Assembly (NCBI GenBank): GCA_039090855.1
Contig: CM077011.1
Location: 26,441,001 to 26,505,000, forward strand
Direction: 5' to 3'
Length of the DNA: 64,000 bases
Source of the DNA: Macrothele yani
Lineage: Eukaryota; Arthropoda; Arachnida; Araneae; Macrothelidae
Within the stretch, counting starts at the first letter, position 1. Each line of letters begins with the position of its first letter. A program made the position numbers and the translations under genes. The notes under the pieces are model-generated. The model did no database searches. It worked only from the letters and a program-made list of their open reading frames with translations, and was not told where the DNA came from. This document shows positions 31,846-42,140 of the stretch, piece after piece.

Positions 31846-32612
31846 CACTATCTACCAACAAGTAATTGGACACCCCTGCAATCGACGATATCTGCGGTCC
31901 TGATACACGTCACGGCCGCCGCCGTTAAATATCGTGTGGGAAACAACAACGCAACCAGTCGCATGCAAGATGCCACGCAGTTCGGAGCTCTCTGATTTCG
32001 AGAAAGGTGTAATCGTCGGGTATCACCGAAATGGCCGATCCATACGTGACATATCCAGCGAGTTGAAGTACCCAAAATCGACAGTGGCCTACGTGATTGC
32101 CAAGTGGAAGATGAGAGGTGACTGTCGTAATTTGTCCCTACCCGGCAGACCCACAAAACTGGGAGTTAGAGACCGACGGGTGCTGGTCAGAGAAATTCAA
32201 AAGAATAGCACCAAATCGATGGGCCACATTCGCGAGGAGTTTTAGCAGGTATCCGGGAGTGTTCTTTCGATGAGTACCATCCGTAAGGAAGCCCATCTGC
32301 TTGGTTATCATGGACGTGCTGCCGCCACAAGCCTTTGATCACCAAGTCCAATAGCGCTGCACGGCTAACGTGGTGCAAAGAACGTCGACAGTGGACCGTT
32401 GAACAGTGGAAACAGGTTCTCTGGAGCGACGAATCAAGGTTCACCCTCTACCGTTCGGATGGCAGGGTCTGGGTTTAGCGTCTGCCTGGAGAACGCCTCC
32501 TGCCGGAATGTATTGTGCCAACTGTAAAGTTCGGCGGCGGTGGAATTATGCTATGGGGGTGTTTCTCCTGGTATGGCACGGGACCCTTGTGGTCGCAATT
32601 CCTGGTAGCGTC
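31846..32612 (+). pseudogene. Tc1-like transposon, 5' part only (copy 2)
   Basis: Nearly identical to the copy starting 1.4 kb upstream, with the same TA and CACTATCTACCAACAAG terminus. The transposase starts at the ATG at 31970 (MPRSSELSDFEKGV). A stop at 32243 (TTTTAG) and later frameshifts break it. WSDESRF is intact here, and the sequence continues through [15 protein letters not shown] before stopping abruptly. It therefore extends about 85 bp further into the element than copy 1, so the two were truncated independently. Confidence 0.88.
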
Positions 32613-32880
32613 TAATAAGGACTTTAAAATTTCATCTTCTGAGAACTCCATCAGTTCCATCTGTAGTTCTTCAGGAGCCAGGGAGACATCAACTAGGCGA
32701 AGTTGAAATGCTAATTTGAGTGTAATGTCATGACTCTTCAAGTCAGTGAACCTTTCATTGTATCCTCCATATTAATAAGTCCATAACAGCTGCGTATTCT
32801 TCAAATGATTCATATGAATCCTCCTGCTCATCAGTGAACTTTGCTAACTCGGGAAAATGTTCATCTGAAATTAACTTTTG
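32605..32880 (-). pseudogene. hAT-superfamily transposase fragment (GTF2IRD2/EPM2AIP1-like C-terminal part)
   Basis: The minus strand reads FTDLKSHDITLKLAF, then [17 protein letters not shown]. This is the pattern that precedes the dimerisation region in hAT-derived proteins of the GTF2IRD2, EPM2AIP1 and ZBED type. An upstream piece, FTDEQEDSYESFEEYAAVMD, is in another frame. The fragment joins the Tc1 copy directly at about 32610 and has no visible ends of its own. Confidence 0.55.
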
Positions 32881-33038
32881 GAAAAGAAATGTTTTAAACG
32901 TGGCCGTTAGTCAGGGAGCATTATTTCGTTGATTCTTCTTTTACTCTTTAGTATTTTAAACACGGTCGTTTTAAGATTAAAATAAAAATAATAGAATACG
33001 AACAAATACATAATAAAACAGAAATGATTTGGTCGGCA

Positions 33039-33257
33039 ATTTTTTTTTTTTTATTGGAGGTTTAACGACCACCGTGAGCACCTCAATGAGCTAAAAGCAG
33101 TCGCCCGTCAATAATTTAGGATTTCTGGTTCCAAGGAAGGGAGAGAGCCAGTGCCTTAAAACAAACACAACATCCATGCCTCACCGGGATTCGAACCCGG
33201 CCGCTTTCGGCCGAATGACCAGAAACCATCGATTAGACCACTGCGCCACCGGGGCGG
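33039..33257 (-). mobile_element. SINE A, full length
   Basis: T-run at 33040-33052, the SINE A body, and a tRNA-like head with B box GATTCGAACCCGG (plus strand). TCGGCAA occurs immediately on both sides (33033-33039 and 33259-33265) as the target duplication. Confidence 0.88.
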
Positions 33258-35078
33258 TTCGGCAAACTTTAGACTCACTCAAAAATCCGCACTTAATATC
33301 CTAGAAAGCAGCAGGTTCCCTACACCTGAACTAGACCAATCTCCCTGAAAGTACGTAAACAAATGTTAGGCTTTTGACACGTACACAGAGTTATCAAGTT
33401 GGTTTTCCGTCCGGAAAGTAATTCATGGACACACTGTTAGAACAGCAGAATAAATAAGTAAAATTCAAGAATAAATGCGATGAATAAAAAAATGAGCCAC
33501 ATGTTAAACGAAGAAAAGTGTTTCTTATAGCCAGAAAAATTCTAGCTGATGTTTGATGATGCACGTTTTTGAAATTTAACTGCATAAAGTACTAATGATT
33601 GGCCTGCGTGTTTTGGACGGATATATCGCATGCTATAATTTTTATCCTGTACGAAATTCCTTGGAGCACTAGTTCATTTAAAAGGTAGTATCCTAACCGA
33701 TCAAGTAGCTTCTATTTCGAGCTTGTTCCTTTACCCCTACATTTGAAGTCATTTTTTGCGTAGATTCTTTCTGTCCCCCTTAAGATCCGTTACTTACTCA
33801 TTGGAAACTGCTTCACACCAAGAAAGCTGAAGCTGTTTTCGTCCACAGGGTCAGTGACTGCCGCCAACTTTCTTGCCACGTTCGAAGACGCTCAGAATAC
33901 TCGTTTTCCAAATTCCGAACCTCGCTGAACGCTACCTGATAATAGATAAACTAATCTACTATATTTATACCCACCGAAGTCACGTAACGTCGTACTCGTT
34001 CTAATGAGCCATTTATGTGACGGGAGCAGAGATGGAAACGGATCACGCGTCAACGGGTCGACAATTTCTTGCAAGTCATACGGGTCGGGTCAGGGTGCTC
34101 TTGACCAGATTTCGACCCCGTTGTATTTCCGTTTTATTGTTTAAAAGAAAAAACTTATTTCAAAGAAAGATGCGTACTGTAGAATTTTGTGCTCGGTTCT
34201 GGTGCCTGCGGAGTGAAAAGTGATTTGTTATATAAAAACACTGCCGCGTCTTTCTAAAGCCAAGCAGATTTCCACCGACTGACGATACCATATCGTAAAA
34301 CAATACTTTCTTTGCGTTTGTTTTCACTGAAATTGTCCGGAGCAAGATACGGGAAAACGCCTGTCGCCTGCTTCTCTGATGATTCACTCTCTCACACCCC
34401 GCGTGTCACATTGTAAGACTGAGAGTTACCTTTAGCATCGCATCGAGCATTAGAAGTTTTCGTTTGACGTGCTAACATCTCGTTCTATTGCATGTCATGT
34501 CGGAATTAATGCCTTATTGGTTAACATGGATGAATTTAATATTAAGAAGATTGGAAAAGGCGTCCTGGCGAACACGTGCTTGTTGAAAACAAAAAGGGGA
34601 AGAGTGAATGCTGGAACCTGTTTGGTCTCATTCAGCAACCAGAACGCGTTTCACAGCAACACCATTTTTCACAAGCTTGTAATCAGTTGAAGGTTTACAA
34701 GATATGAATGCTGATTTCATGAGTGTTCTTTCCTTCTGAGGGGCAATGATGAAATCGACATCCACATTTTGGAAACTTTCATTTCATCAGAAGCTGGTGA
34801 AAATTGGTGTTGCTGGGAAACATATCCTGAAGCTTGCTATGTTATTAAGAAAACACCAAAACCTGAAACTAAACATTCAACAAGTTACTTAATTCACAAA
34901 TGTTGACTTGAGCACCCTCAAAATTAAGTGGAACGGCCTTATTACTACACGGGGTACTTTTTGACAATCGTTGATGTGTTTGAAGTCATGTGTAAAACAG
35001 TTAGGTTATGTGAAGAACGACGCTTTCAATACTTTCTGTAAGTAAGGGAGTAAATTATACTTTTCCGTAATACATTTA
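33258..35078. other. No recognisable feature
   Basis: Only short open frames occur (for example 34469-34690). GACGGGAGCAGAGATGGAAACGG near 34020 and a related reversed motif near 36440 may be ends of an old repeat, but the match is too short to call. Confidence 0.4.
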
Positions 35079-36278
35079 TACACGGTCGAGTCACACCTGC
35101 TAATATACAAAGTAACCGTTGTGTGCAGGGCGGACAGCAGATAGACGGGCTGAGAATGACTCAATAAGGTGCTGGAAGGTGTTCTCAGGTATGTGAAGCC
35201 ATGCTGAGTGCAGTGCATCTGACAGCTGATGGAGGGTACGTAGTGGAGAATCCATAGAGCGAACAATACGATCGAGGTGGTCCCATAGATTCTCAATTGG
35301 GTTTACGTCTGGAGAATTAGTGGGCCAGGAAAACATTTTGAAGTCTTCATCGTGCTCTTCCAACCACTCTCGGACATTTCTAACTGTGTGACACATCGCA
35401 TTGTCGTGCTGGAAGATCTCATCCACCCAGGGAGGACAATCAGCATGTATGGATGTACGTGATCTGTAAGAATGGATTCGTAACGAATTCGGTCCATAAT
35501 GCCTTCCACAGGTATGAGTGGACCTAGGAAATGCCACGAAAATATTCCCCAGACCTTAACGCAGCCCCCCACCAGCTTGTGTGTTTCCAGCAATGGTTCA
35601 AGAGTGTTTGTTCGCCGATGAATCTCGCCTTATACGCCAACGTCCATCCGTTTGATGAAGCAGGAAACGTGACTCATCGGAGAAGGCAATCCTTTGCCAT
35701 TCAGCGGAGGTCCAATTCCGATACTGCCGTGCAAATGCAAGCCTTTTCAGCCGATGAGCCTTCCTTAGCATAGGTGCAGTGACCATCCGTCTGCATCGGA
35801 GCCCCATACGCAGCAGGGTTCGCTGAACTGTCGTTTTAGACACACTTGCGGTTGCCCCCCATGTTGCGTTCGGCCAGTGAGTTGTCTACTGTAGCGTGTC
35901 AATCAGCCCTCACGCACCTTCGCAGCTGGCATTCACCTACACGTGATGCTCCGCAGTTTGCACGTTGCTTATTTGCGATGGTGCCATTTTTCCAATCACG
36001 ATATACTTTAACCACAGCAGCACTAGAACAGTTCACAAATTGCGCGATTTTAGAAATGCTGCCACCCTTGGCCCGAAAGCTGATAATCATCCCTTTTTGC
36101 CAATCTGACAAATCGTTCCTTTGATCCATGACAGCAACGAGTGATATGTTTTCAGAATGCCATCAGCACATATTATATACCCTCCAAGCCAGCTCACGAC
36201 ACGTGCCTTCTTTCATTGGCTACGCGCTGTTGACGTCCAAAATAGGAGGTGGTTACAATAATGTGACTCGACTGTGTA
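35079..36278 (-). pseudogene. Tc1-like element with both ends, transposase frameshifted
   Basis: Terminal inverted repeats match at both ends (CACGGTCGAGTCACA at 35081; TGTGACTCGACTGTG at the right), each next to TA. Minus-strand coding pieces in order are MDQRNDLSDWQKGMIISFRAK (36129), the second helix-turn-helix and KTTVQRTLLRMGLRCRR, FSDESRFLLHQTDGRW, FQHDNAMCH, and SPDVNPIENLWDHLDR. All three catalytic acidic residues are present, and 36 residues separate the second Asp from the Glu, a DD36E-type spacing. At least three frameshifts split the gene. Confidence 0.88.
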
Positions 36279-36659
36279 TGATTTTATATAACTTACGATA
36301 CCCACTGCGGAGATACTTTTTGAACGCCCTGTATATGTATCATATCATTACGTATAATTATAAATTGATTTCCGATTCTATAGTTCAAAGCAGATTTATC
36401 CAGGTCATGTTCGGGTTGGATCCGGGTCCAAATTTTTTGACCCGTTTTCATCTGCGGACGGGAGCAGATGTGCTCCGTCCGAAGTAAACCATGTTTGAAG
36501 TGACATTTTGTAGAAGAAGGAATTGATCAATTTCAGAAGATGTGTAGAATACACACAACACATTCATCGAAGCGTTGAAGAAAGAATTTTCATTAATCCC
36601 AGATGATATGTATAACAAACATCACAGATTTTTTTAAGAACCTAACGGCCAGTAAATCC
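36279..36659. other. No recognisable feature
   Basis: Spacer between a Tc1 element and a SINE B copy. No domain or repeat assigned, apart from a GACCCGTTTTCATCTGCGGA motif resembling one near 34020 in reverse. Confidence 0.45.
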
Positions 36660-36870
36660 ATTTTTACATTCGGGTGAGCAATAAAATTTGTGTTTTCATA
36701 TTGCTGTGAGCAATAGTAAAACACAATGTTGCAGTTGGTGGAGCTCGAATCCGCATCTACCTGATCCGGAGCTGAATGCTTTCCCAATTAAGTTACACCA
36801 ACGAGGGCTTATCACTGCTACTTGTCGTCTTGGCATGTGCGTCACCCCTGTAGCACGTCACACGTTACAT
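36660..36870 (-). mobile_element. SINE B copy
   Basis: The minus strand shows the SINE B leader (GACGTGCTACAGGGGTGACG), then GTGTAACTTAATTGGGAAAG (A box), CAGCTCCGGATCAGG and the degenerate B box GGATTCGAGCTCC, then GAAAACACAAAT. Sequence order matches the copy at 44.2 kb. Confidence 0.7.
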
Positions 36871-37037
36871 TTGTTAAAGTTCTTTCTTACTACAACCCCA
36901 ATATCGGTGTCAAATTTTTTCTACATTACTTGCGTCTGTCCATAGCCGTAATATACAGATACATTTCCGATTCAGATAAAATTAGGTCATGGCGACCCCG
37001 AATGAAAAGAGTAAGTATAAATTTACTGGCATACATA

Positions 37038-38095
37038 CACCGATGTGCCATTATATTGTGACCACCTACATAATAAGCTGTAGGACCAAGTTTAACCCGC
37101 AAAACAGCAGCCACTTAAGCAAGGCATCGATCCTATGAGGTCGCGATAAGTATCCTGGGTCACCTGGTACCATAATGTCAACAGCAGATGCTCCAGTTCC
37201 CGTACATTTCGGGGTGGTGGTGATTTAGCGCGAACCCGCTTTTCTGAGTCGAACCACAAATGTTCGATTGGGTTCATCTCAGGGGAATTTGGAGGCCAGG
37301 GCATTAACAGAATGTCACGCGTACCAGAGGTACCATTTCAGTCCACGTAAACAGTCCCCAAACGAGAATGCCACCCCCACCAGCTTGAAGAGTACCCTGC
37401 TGGCAAGAAGGATCCATCGCGTCATCTGGTTTGCGCCGTACTCGTATCCTGCCATCCGCATGTACCAACGTGAATCTCGACTCATTAGTCCAAGAAACAT
37501 TTTTCCACATGTCTAGGGTCCAGTGGCGATGTTCCCGCGCCCATGCCAATTTTTGCACCCTGTGATGTGCGGTCAGCAGCGGTACTCTCGTGGGACGATG
37601 GCTTCTGAACCCCATAGCGAGGAGATGGTTCTGGATGGAGTGGCTGCTTACACTTTTTTGTGCACCAGCGTTAAATTGCCGAGTGATTTCTTGCACTGTG
37701 GCCCGTCTATCCGCTGTTGCAATGCGAGCTAGCCGACGATGACCCCGCTCATCCACACACTGTTGTCCACGGCAGTTGGCCCTTGCAGAGATGGTTTTAC
37801 CGGATTCGATATACTCACGGTATACCCGTGACACAGTGGCTCGTGAAAATCCCAGTGCCTGCACGACTTCCGAGATAGAGTGACCCATTCGTCGAGGCCC
37901 GACAATTTGCCCACAATCAAATGCGCTTAGATCCTTCATCTTACCCTTACTGCGTCCGACTCTTACTGATTCCCGTCGCATCACTCCTTATATTGTCGGA
38001 TCGCTGCATAGGTCATGTCGTTTCCGTTTACAAGGCCGCCCACAGCGCCACATTTGCATAGCGCCAGCTGTCTCTAATTCAATTGCTCTTCAGTG
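37038..38095 (-). pseudogene. Chimeric Tc1-like element with non-matching ends
   Basis: The right part (37304-38095) belongs to the same family as the element at 45.76-46.98 kb. It has the same terminus (CACTGAAGAGCAATTG read inward) and encodes a transposase N-terminus of about 226 residues (MKDLSAFDCGQIVGPRRMGH... to WTNESRF and GGGGILVWG). The first catalytic Asp is replaced by Asn. The left part (37038-37303) has a different terminus (CACCGATGTGCCATTATATT, closer to the element at 52.3 kb) and encodes only a different C-terminus (NSPEMNPIEHLW). The segment with the second Asp is missing. TA flanks both outer ends. Confidence 0.82.
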
Positions 38096-38189
38096 TATAT
38101 TCGAAATTAAGAGAAGACTGTCCAAGCCATTTTAGAAAAAAAAAGAAAGAGTCTCAAGAAATGAAATATAAGTTGCCGTATTTTTAACG

Positions 38190-38360
38190 TTCTGGTGTTT
38201 AACGATTTCCCTGAGCAACTGAATCAGCTATAAGTAATCACTTGACCCCTAATTTTGGAGCCGCTGGTTCGAGGGAAGGAAAAGCAAGCGCACTACACAT
38301 GCCTCATTCAGTACTGGAACTGGTGCTCGATCAGACGAACGGTCAATACTTCGATCGGTG
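38190..38360 (-). mobile_element. Degenerate SINE A
   Basis: GTTTAACGATTTCCCTGAGCAACTGAATC...ATAAGTAATC...CCCCTAATTTTGGAGCCGCTGG follows the SINE A body order in minus orientation, with many substitutions and a decayed head. No target duplication is visible. Confidence 0.6.
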
Positions 38361-38616
38361 CGATGATGATAAGATTTTTTTAAGAATGCTCTGTACCTTA
38401 TCTAACTGTTTAATTTTGCACAAGGCTTGAATTTTTTTAAAGTTACTTTTTGTGTTAAACTAAATGATAAAAATTTAGTTTCAGATTCAAAAGGTTGATT
38501 TCCATAACAACTACGACAGAGTTTTGATAAAAATTAGTATACAGACAAATAGTAGTTTGTTTGCATGCAATAATGAAGACGCTAAAGTTGGTATCCCAAC
38601 ATGGTGACTGACTACT

Positions 38617-38930
38617 GTGACGTACATACCTCAGAGATCAAGATGACAAAGTTACAGCCACCAACTTCGTCCGCGGAGCTTAATTGCGAAAGCATTCGGC
38701 TCCGGAGCAGAAAAATATGGGTTTGAATCAGGCCACCGGCAGATGGCTCTTACGATGTAATACAGCGAAAACACAAGCCTCTGCCGGTGTCGAAGCTGAA
38801 GCTCGAGCCTGCATCCTTCTGTTCCGGAGCCGAATGCTTTCTCAATCAAGATAAGCCGTCAAGGGTTTATCACTGATACTTTCCGTCTTCACATGTGCGT
38901 CCTCTCTGTAGCACGTCATCCTACCATGAT
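38617..38930. mobile_element. Inverted pair of SINE B copies
   Basis: A plus-strand copy (38617-38772; leader GTGACGTACATACC, A box GGAGCTTAATTGCGAAAG, CGGCTCCGGAGCAG) runs head-on into a minus-strand copy (38773-38930) with the same parts reversed. They meet at AATACAGCGAAAACACAAG. CACCGGCAGA and TCTGCCGGTG form inverted arms around the centre. Confidence 0.65.
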
Positions 38931-39740
38931 TACGCAGCGAAAACAGGTCGAACTAATAGTGTGCGGTTAATCGGTTTAAACATAAAAACTCACCTAACTG
39001 AACTTACGGCACGTCCTCACATTTTCTGCAAGGTTTCACGCTAATATGAAAGTTCTTTCCCATTAAAATATAAAGGCGTATGTCTGGATCCCAAAACTCT
39101 GGATATCCTGAAGACCAGATCATACGTTTAACCTCGTTTCAAGAATTAGTTCACTCATTTAGTTTCACGTACATGAGGAGCATTCATTAATAGCCTCCTG
39201 AAATGAGTCTGAGGACACTATTCTCTAAAACTGGAAACCAATGGGCACATAAAAAACGTTATGTCATATTCCCCACGGTCAGTGTGGCCACTTCAAAGCC
39301 GAATCATGTTCTCAAAACACGGTTGCCATAATGGCCTCGAGGCTTGATATTAAAAAGATAAAAAAGCATTATCATGTTATCTTCAGGCATATAGTTCGGA
39401 ATCAGTCTAGGAAATAAATGTAAACTCACATTTGACATCAGGAATTTCGCTTGCAAATTCTGGATATCATTCAGATGGGTCTGATAATAGTAAAGGTGTA
39501 ATGAGGGTATTTAGCTACTGGTGTATCGCCTTCTTTTAGTATGCAATTTCGAAAATTATATATTTAAAATTTTCGTTCGTGTGAAAACAATAAAAATGCT
39601 ACGCAAATTTTATGCACTCAGCGAAATCTGAGACACTGTCTTTCTTTGAAATTACCCGTATGTTCGAAACGTCTCTATAAGCTGTAGAGTGACATCATCT
39701 TGAAAGAGACGAATCACGTTTTTCCCATCGAAGTACCACG
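38931..39740. other. No recognisable feature
   Basis: AT-rich sequence before the satellite. No ORF of interest. Confidence 0.5.
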
Positions 39741-39744
39741 TTAA

Positions 39745-40474
39745 TGACTCATGTAAATAGTCTGTAGACATTATAAATTATTCATGTAAATAAAGTCTCC
39801 AGACATTATAATTACTCATATACATAGTCTCCAGACATTATAATTGCTCATGTAAATAAAGTCTCCAGACATTATAATTACTCACGTAAATAGTCTTCAG
39901 ACATTATAATTTCTCATGAAAGTAAGATCTCCAGACAGTATAATTACCCATGTAAATAAAGTATCCAGACATTGTAATTACTCATGTAAATAAAGTCTCA
40001 TGACATTGTAATTACTCATATAAATAGTCTCCAGACATTATAATTGCTCATGTAAATAAAGTCTCCAGACATTATAATTACTCACGTAAATAGTCTTCAG
40101 ACATTATAATTTCTCATGTAAGTAAGATCTCCAGACATTATAATTACCCATGTAAATAAAGTATCCAGACATTGTAATTACTCATGTAAATAAAGTCTCA
40201 TGACATTGTAATTACTCATGTAAATAGTCTCCAGACATTATAATTACTCATGTAAATAAAGTCTCCAGACATTATAATTACTCATGTAAATAAAGTCTCC
40301 AGACATGATAATTACTCATGTAAATAAAGTTTCCAGGCATTATAAATACTCATATAAAGTCTCCATACATTATAACTACTCATGTAAATAGTCTTCAGAC
40401 ATTATAATTAATCATGTAAATAAAGTCTCCAAACATTATAATTATTCATGTAAATAAAGTCTCAAGGCATTATA
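39745..40474. repeat. Satellite array, 32-34-bp monomer, left part
   Basis: About 22 monomers of the type AATTACTCATGTAAATAAAG + TCTCCAGACATTAT (34 bp) and a 32-bp variant lacking AA. A block of six monomers is repeated with a 200-bp period: AATTGCTCATG at 39842 and 40042, each followed by the same series of variants (CACG, TTCTCATG, CCCATG, TATCC, CTCATGAC). This is higher-order repeat structure. Confidence 0.95.
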
Positions 40475-41904
40475 CATTGGCGGAAAGTGAAAAAAGAACA
40501 CCAAGAAGGAATTGGCGGACGATCATGAAATTTACATATGTTAATGGGGTTGAGTTTACGTAGGTGTGATGTTAATTTCGGGACCAACCGGTGAGCGCTT
40601 ACGCCACAGCACGGCATAATATGCAAATTATCATCGGTGGTATTTAGGGAGTACGGCAAAGTGAATGTAATCAGTCGTCGGCGTAGGGACACATGCGAAG
40701 ACCCTGCAGAAGCTGCAATGCCTGGACATGGAAGTCGTGTACGATTTCAGCAGTAATCGGACTTTGAACGGGGTCGTCTAGTCGGACTCGCAAGGCCGGG
40801 TGGTCGTATCGTCGTATTGCGGAGCGAATTAGACGGGAAGTATTGGTGGTGGTACGATGGTGGCGTAGATGGTCCGAGGAACATTCCCACACGAGAAGAC
40901 GTGGAACCGGGAGTCACAGACGGACTGATGAGCGGACCGATCGACGCATAAGAAGAGCGACGTTGTCAAGCAGAGCATCCACTGGGACGCAAATCCGAGC
41001 TGCCTTTGCACCTGAGGTGACTGTGCGAACAATCCGCAACCGTCTACTGGATGCAGGACTACGTGCACGTGTGCCTCTGGCATGTGTACCTCTGACTCCA
41101 GCCCACCGTCAGGAACGGCTGCAGTGGTGTCGCCAACGTCTGCACTGGAGAACGCAATGGCGATCTGTCGTGTTCAGTGATGAAAGCAGATTCTGCTTGG
41201 GAGCCTCCAATGGCCGTATGCGTGTTCGCAGACGCACAGGGGAGCGTCTCCACCCTTCTTGCATCCGCCAGCGACACACAGGGCCTACACCTGGTCTCCT
41301 GGTGTGGGGAGCGATCAGCTATCACTCCCGTACACAACTAGTGTTTGTACCGGGTACGTTAAACAGCACCTCCTACATCAACAGCATCATTCAGCCCGTT
41401 GTTGTGCCATTTGCAAGGTCGGTCCATCGTGGTGCTTTCCAGCAATATAACGCACGCCCACACACGGCACGTGCAACGCAACATGCACTTCAGGCTGTGA
41501 GACAACTTCCATGACCTGCACGTTCACCGGATTTGTCCCCCATTGAGCACGTGTGGGATTTTATGGGACAACGACTTATCCGGTCTCCCCGGCCAGCCAC
41601 GACCATCCCCGATTTACGCGTCCAGGTTGAGGATGCTTGGAACTCAACACCCCAAACTTACATCCAACATCTGTACGACCGACTCCATGCTAGAATTGCA
41701 CAGTGTGACGCAGTTCATGCCGGTTCAACCTCGTACTAACCATGTTACATGGAAATGTTATTTTTTAGTTTACCAGTAAATACAGCTGTATTTTGTCATA
41801 ATGTTTTGATCACGTTATCCTCTGTATTCCGTTATTATGCTGTATAAATTTCGTTGGTATCAGACGTCTCCTTCTTGGTGTTCTTTTTTCACTTTCCGCC
41901 AGTG
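40475..41904 (+). mobile_element. Complete Tc1-like transposon inserted in the satellite
   Basis: The 1.43-kb element has inverted repeats of about 35 bp (CATTGGCGGAAAGTG AAAAAAGAAC at left, the complement ending CTTTCCGCCAGTG at right) and TA duplicated at 40473-40474 and 41905-41906. Joining the flanks restores one satellite monomer (GGCATTA-TA-GTTACTCATG), so the insertion point is exact. A second copy lies at 56.56-58.0 kb in opposite orientation. Confidence 0.95.
40760..41739 (+). pseudogene. Tc1-like DDE transposase, inactivated (satellite copy)
   Basis: DNA-binding and catalytic parts are nearly continuous. A helix-turn-helix with FERGRLVGL (about 40770) is frameshifted by one base near 40790. 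Then come RWWRRWSEEHSHTRRRGTG, TVRTIRNRLLDAGLRARVP, FSDESRFCLGASNGR (first Asp, about 41178), LLVWGAISYHSRT, QQYNARPHTA and SPDLSPIEHVWD. The second catalytic Asp is Tyr here (GAT to TAT, about 41446). The Trp of WPARSPD has become TGA (41512-41514), after which the frame stays open to the true end. Only 32 residues separate the second Asp position from the Glu. Confidence 0.9.
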
Positions 41905-41906
41905 TA

Positions 41907-42140
41907 GTTACTCATGTAAATAAAGTCTCTACATTGTAATAATCATGTAAACAAAGTCTCCAGACATTGTAATTACTCATGTAAATAGTCTTCAGACATT
42001 ATGATTACTCATGTAAACAAAATCTCCATGCATTATAATTACTCATGTAAATAAAGTTTCCAGACATTATAATTACTTTTGTAAATAAATAATCTTCAGA
42101 CATTACAATTACTCATGTAAATAAAGTCTACAGACATTAT
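41907..42140. repeat. Satellite array, right part
   Basis: About seven more monomers of the same satellite continue after the Tc1-like insertion, ending at CTACAGACATTATTAAAATG. Confidence 0.93.

Noticed and set aside
34469..34690. 73-codon frame with a signal-like start
   Set aside because: No signal peptide pattern or known motif was seen on reading it, and length alone is not evidence in AT-rich DNA.
39745..42140. Regular 32-34-bp repeats resembling a CRISPR array
   Set aside because: There are no unique spacers between repeats. Monomers are contiguous with graded variants and a higher-order period, in a eukaryotic context, so this is a satellite.
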